NCBI GenBank assembly: GCA_016801885.1
Contig: CM028886.1
Location: 3,482,501 to 3,546,500 of the forward strand
Length of the DNA stretch: 64,000 nucleotides
Origin: Toxotes chatareus
Taxonomy: Eukaryota; Chordata; Actinopteri; Toxotidae
Direction: 5' to 3'
Positions within the stretch are counted from its first letter, which is position 1, and each line of letters opens with the position of its first letter. Positions 42,101-48,100 of the stretch are shown piece after piece. Under the pieces are notes generated by a model. The model did no database searches and had not been told where the DNA came from. It saw only the letters and a program-made list of their open reading frames with translations. The position numbers were made by a program, and so were the translations under genes.

Positions 42101-45100
42101 GATGAACGTACGGGCTGTGTAATAAAACCCTGTTTTATTTTAAGTATGAAAAGTAAGAGCAGTGGATCCACCAGGACACACAGATGATTAGTTAATATTC
42201 ATTGTGTTCATTGTATTCATTTATAAACTTGTACCTTTTGGATTTATTGTCCTTTCACCCTCAGGAGGTTGTCCTCCTATGAACCCTCCACTCGACAACA
42301 GCTCCTGTGACCCTCCCTGTCTCATGCCAAAGTCTTTCTGCGGCGAGGTAAGCGCCTCTTTGTTCTCGTATGTCCAATTTAACTGACAATAAAAAGAACA
42401 AAAAGAAAATACTGTAGAGAAAAATTTCATTTGGTGACAAAAATGCACAATAAAAACCCAGTAAACAGAATAAAAAAGCAATAAAAAGACATAAACCCGA
42501 GGGCACAGGTCCCCGGGATGAATGGCAGCCCATGTCCTCACTGTGACACACTGCTGCCAGAATTGGATTTGAATGCAGCAGGGAATGAAATGACGGCAAC
42601 GTGGAGATGTAAAACCTATTTCTCCATAGTGTCACTCAACTGTACTGCGTCAAATTCAGGAATACAGAAGCTGGTGAATCTCAGAGTTCAGCCATTTTAA
42701 GGGATTGTGTATTTGTTGGAAACAAATTTGGATTTAGCAATAAAGGCTGGTTATCAGCTGTGTTGTGTGATGGTGCCGAGAGACTTTATAACCACAGAAT
42801 AAGCAGGTCAGAATGGTCTGAGGAGAAACGGCCTTCAGACCTCTGGGGTCGCCGCTTAAATCCGTGGAACGGAGAGACAAATCTACTCTCATTTGGCAGT
42901 TTATTGTTTATTTTTTTCTTCAAACTGTTTTAGAGACGCGTCCATTCAACTGCAGGATCATTTTGAAGGCTGAAGTTTGGGGTGTAGTAGAATTGTATTG
43001 TGTTCTACTGACAGGAGTTTTTAATTTCTTTCAATCAATACCTCTCTAAACAGTTTCAGCATAAACTGAATATTGTATTAGACTGCAGTGGTTTTAGCCA
43101 GGTGTACCCAATAAACTGGCAGCTGAGTGTAGTTTGGGAAGTCCGTGAGCAAGACATTTAATCCCCCAGCTTCTCCAGCGGAGCTGTTCTTTCGCAAATC
43201 AGTCTTAGGGAGTTGTGCGGCGGAGATTTCAGGGAACTGTGTGAAAGCTGTTGTTTAAAAGAGCATTCGTGGTCAGCCAACCTGTCGTGGATAATCGAGA
43301 ATAAAGAAAAAAAGCTGAATATAGTTCAGGTTAATATTGTCTAGTTTTCAAGCTGAATTGGAAACAGGTATTAGTAGGAAATACAGTAAATGGGAATGAG
43401 GCCAACAGGTCACAAACATGCTCTGAAATGGTGTTGGTTTTTGTGGAAGCTGATGCTTTTATCTAGATTGAATGAGCGAGACAGAGACGTGTCAACAGCG
43501 CACACGGCTGCTCAGGACGGTCAGGGGGTTGAACATGTGACTAAACAGTAACAGGTCGGCGACCACTAAGCTATACTAACGCCCAGCGCTGCCCCCCTCC
43601 CCTCCATTCTGACAGTGCTCAACACTTCCTCACACTGTGCTGTAGCTCAAACCAAACATGATCGTGTGCTGCCCCCTGCAGGCTGGGATTTGCATGTGCG
43701 AGGAGGGCTTCACAGAGGTGCTGTCATCCACTGGGCAGCTGGACCAGTGCGCCCCCATCCCAGTCCTGGAGATCCCCACAGCAGGGGACAAGAAGGGCGA
43801 TGTGAAGACCAGTCGTGCCATTAACCCCACCCTGCCCAGCACCATCCAGCCCGGACGCACCGGGCGGACCTGGTACCTGCAGCCCTACGGACCAGGTCAG
43901 ACCATATCACACAATGTTTGCGAGTAGTTCAAATCCACACTGTTTTTTTTTTTTTCCCCAATCTTTACCCAGTGTTCACTAAAATTACAAATATAAAACC
44001 TGCGAGAGACTCATCCAGTTACAAAGAATTGTTGAAGAAGCGTTTTTGTTGCTGTCAAGTGAAAACCTTTAATCTCTTAACTGTCATGTTTTGGGGAACT
44101 AACCCCGCCTTAATGTGCTCTTCAGAAGCTCCCATTTTCCAGCTGTCAGGTCACAGTTACAGAAACCACCACATGAAAACGCTGCTGATTCAGAAATGTG
44201 GAGGAAGGATACAGATGTGGTTGGTTTGTATTACAACTAAAACCAGAAATAAAACACAACCAGCCAGTGACGACTGTAAAAAGGCTCTTTATTGATAATG
44301 AAAAGGAAAGTACTTGTTGACAAGCAGACGTTCTGTCAAGATAAAGAGTGCAGAGATCGTTAAAACATCGCACATCATTTCCAAAGCTCCCACTGGAAAT
44401 GTTCATGTGAAAGTTTTAAGCCAAGAACTAGGCCAGAGAGTATTTAAAATATTTCCACTTGCACTTGCGGATAAGGAAAAACAGCCTCCACATTATTTGA
44501 GTGCCCACTGTGTCTTTTTAAGTTTATCTAAAGTGAAAAGGTTTTAGAAAGCCCAGAGTTTGTAGAATTTTTCTCGACCTGCAGAGCAGCATGTAATCCT
44601 TGAAGTGAAGTTAAGGCATAAAGCTGAGAGGTTTTCACGTGTCAACAGCAGAATGTGCTTTACTTTCAGTTTGTGTCAGGCAGATTCAGTGTTGACAGGG
44701 TTTAATTAACATTAGGTTTAACATATTTGTACTCAACTGTGCATGAAATAAAACTGACTGATAATGTATCTGACAGGTTTTCACATAAGCAAGACTTAGA
44801 CTCAGATGCATGTATGAACGTCGCCACCTTCTCTGAACTGCTGGTACATTAACATTTGAGAACTGCGTCTGCACAGAGCTTTGTGACTGATGGTGCATGA
44901 CAGCAAAATAAACATTTAGGATGCGAGAGTGCACAACAGATTGAGTTAACGTCTGTCAGGCGCAAACGTTTCCACATACACCGACCCGTGTATCGTTTAT
45001 CTTCCAAATGTTTGCTCCTTTTTTTTTTTGCAGCATACTTTCTGCTATTATTGACTAAATCACAGTTAGATTCAAAACATGTTTTTGCCTTTTGAGAGAG

Positions 45101-48100
45101 AAAGAAAACAAAGGCAACAGTTTGTAACGCAGCCCACCATTTACAGCGTAATTTCATTATATAAATCAGGTACTGATAAAACACTGATCGGTTCCTACTG
45201 CACTTAAGAGTCGCTACAGTGGAAGAAAACAAGACTGTGGGGAACAAAGGAGCAACAACTGGGCATTTCAGAGGAACGGAGGAATAAATTATACAAAGTA
45301 TTTTTGTAAATACTGTGTACCTACGGTTCTGGGAAACCAGAAGCAAAATAATTTTGGTATAATGTTTTAATAATCAAATAATCAATTGACAAAAAATGAA
45401 TCAGCAACTGTTTTGTGTTGCACTGTTTGGGGCACCCAAACCCTCATGCTTAGGAGATGGCAAAGAGGGCTTACTGACTTAGTGGGGTGCCCAAACTTTT
45501 GCATATGCCACAGTTTATTTAATTTCTTTTTAGAGGTGAGCCCTGGCCAGCTTTTATGGTACAGTATTTACTAAAAATCATTAGTAGGTACATTCCAGTA
45601 GAATGTATTTCCCCTTTTTCTAAGATTCTGGTTTGTTACCACGGCCTTGTTTTATTCCACCGCACCTCCATTCAAGTACCATTAGGAGCCGTACCATTAG
45701 GATTTAATCTGTGCTTGATTCAAACAGTGAAATCACGCTGTAAATCATGGGCTGTATTTTTGTTAAGTGTTAACAAAAGAAGGGGAAAAAAAAGCTGAAA
45801 AAAGTAGAAATTGCAGCAATGTGTTGACGTTTTCTGACGCTTTCACAGAATGAATTGTTTCAGGCTTTAATGGCAGCTGGTGCCATGTTGAAGTGTAAAC
45901 AGACAGACTAACTGACACGCCTCCTCCTCCACAGATGGGAAGCTGAAAATGTGGGTGTATGGTGTAGCAGCCGGAGCCTTTGTGCTCCTCATATTCATAG
46001 TGTCTATGATATACCTAGCTTGGTGAGTTGACCGGTTTAATCTCCCCCATTTATCACCATCCTCATTCATGAAATCCGTCCCTCTGTATATTTTCCTCAC
46101 TCGCTCTGAGTCAAACATTCCCTCCCTCACGTCACAGTTTTTGTTTCGTCTTTTTTATTTCTTTCTTTATTTTTTCCTTCATGCCGCCCCCACGTGAGAG
46201 CAGCAGCTACTGTGCCAAGGTGCATCGCTCACTTAAGGCCCAAGAGTCTGACAGCAATGGGACGGCGGTCTGGATGGGCCAAAATGCACATGAGATGGTT
46301 TACACCTGTCCCAATTGCCAAGAGCTGGCTCAAAACAGCAGCAGCTAATGAGGAGCTGGAGGGTTCAACCCCCACCCCAACCCCCTACCCCTCCTGTTCC
46401 CATCACACCCTCCAGTATAAGTACCTGCAGTCCTTGACCTTTCCCTGTGACCTCTCTGAAAAGTGTCACATGTCCTGCCTGACTGGCGGAGTGAAGGTGC
46501 TGGTGTAGGTGAGGACGAACCACCCACTTTGTCTTTAGTCCTTGTAGATTTTTTTTTAGAGCGTGTGAACACGTAAATGGTGTTTACCTGTTGATTTTAC
46601 ACCTGTTTAGATAAAATGAAATGTCTTTTTTTTTGCCCACCTGTTTATACCTTCCCTTTAAAAGTGACCCATATCTGATTAATGCGCTCACGCCATGACA
46701 GTTTTATGTATGTTTAAAATAACTCACTGTAGTAGAGTGTAGAGTCCGTGCTTACATTGTGTTGTTACTCTTGGGTACGTCAGTGTGTTTATAGAGTATA
46801 ATATAGATTTGTTAAAGCTGTAGCAGAAAGCACAGATGTCTTCACAGACTTATAGCATTATGACAACAGACTCGCAGAGGTGATGAGACGAAGGAGACGT
46901 CTGAATTTTACTGCAGGGATTTTTCTTTTTTTTATTTGTGTCTGTGCCACAAATCAAATTTAAATCCACAGACACTGAAGTCAGCTTCATTGTTCTTCAC
47001 TAGCATGAGCTCACACTGCCCTCCTGTGGCCAAAAGAGGAAGTAGGGCAACACATTCCCCACCTTCCATATCATGTCCTTTCATATTCAAAGCTCTTCAT
47101 CCTTTTTACACATTACATATATGAATGTTATTTCTCTGTACTCAGCTTTGAGCAAACATGCTGTGTAAAACTGGAATCACTGGACTTGTATCTCTGTAGG
47201 AATATTCAGCTTTTAAAACATTGATCAGTTAGTCGATCAATATGAATCTGTGACTATTTTTTAATCGTTTGAGTCATTTTCTAAGCAAAGATACTGAAAA
47301 TTCGCTGCTTTTAGCTTCTCAAATGTGAACATTTGCAGCATTTTTTTTTAAACTTTTATGATGTTAAACTTCATATTTGTGGGTTTTGGACAAAACAAGC
47401 TCTCAGTTCTCCAGAGATTATTATGTCACATGTCCCTGTTCTCTGGCTTTGGGTGAAAGTTTGGTGAAAAGTTTTTTCATGTTTAGAAGTATTAGATGGA
47501 CTGTCCTGCTTGGACAAGCACCTGAAGACATAGTTACAGCACTGATATAACTCTGATTTGATAATATACAAGAGACAGCACAGCTAAATATTAGCCTTAC
47601 TCTCTTTTACAGCCTCTCTAGAGAATATAAAATACTGTATTTCTGAATATTTCTTATATTATACACCTCATTACTTTGAGACATGAATCAGCTATCCTGC
47701 ATTTAAGGCAGCACTGACAGCTCAGAGAGGTACAAAGGTAGAAATCAGGACGTCTTTCTCTAAAGGTGCTTTTCTCCCCTGGAGGCAAAGTAGCAAGTGT
47801 CTGGCATGTGCACAGAGTTTGCATGCAAATTAAGTGACTAATACCTTTTAATGCTTTCGGATCGAGACGCACGTGTCCTTCTTCATGAAAACAAACCGTG
47901 TTCCTGTGAAACCTGTCAGCTAGTGGTGGTTAATATAGATCAGTCTGCTTTCGTGCTTTTTTTTACCCCCTGTGCAGTGATCGTGGTCTAGACTCTAGCC
48001 AGTTCTCAACTTAATTTCTCAATTCCCTGTGATTTCCTGACTAGTTTACAGTAGTTTGTAGGTCTGAAGGTTAGTTGGCTGCTCTGATCATTTCTCAAAG

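Noticed and set aside
45425..45441. Hairpin GTTTGGG-GCA-CCCAAAC as a transcription terminator or regulatory RNA
   Set aside because: It is a short isolated hairpin in a vertebrate intron, without a T-run or conservation evidence; more likely part of a decayed repeat.
46194..46508. A 104-codon + strand frame overlapping the alternative exon
   Set aside because: It is in a different phase from the transmembrane exon, starts upstream of the acceptor in the pyrimidine-rich region, and its protein is low-complexity (Pro/Thr/Ser). The frame that joins the gene gives a more plausible peptide.
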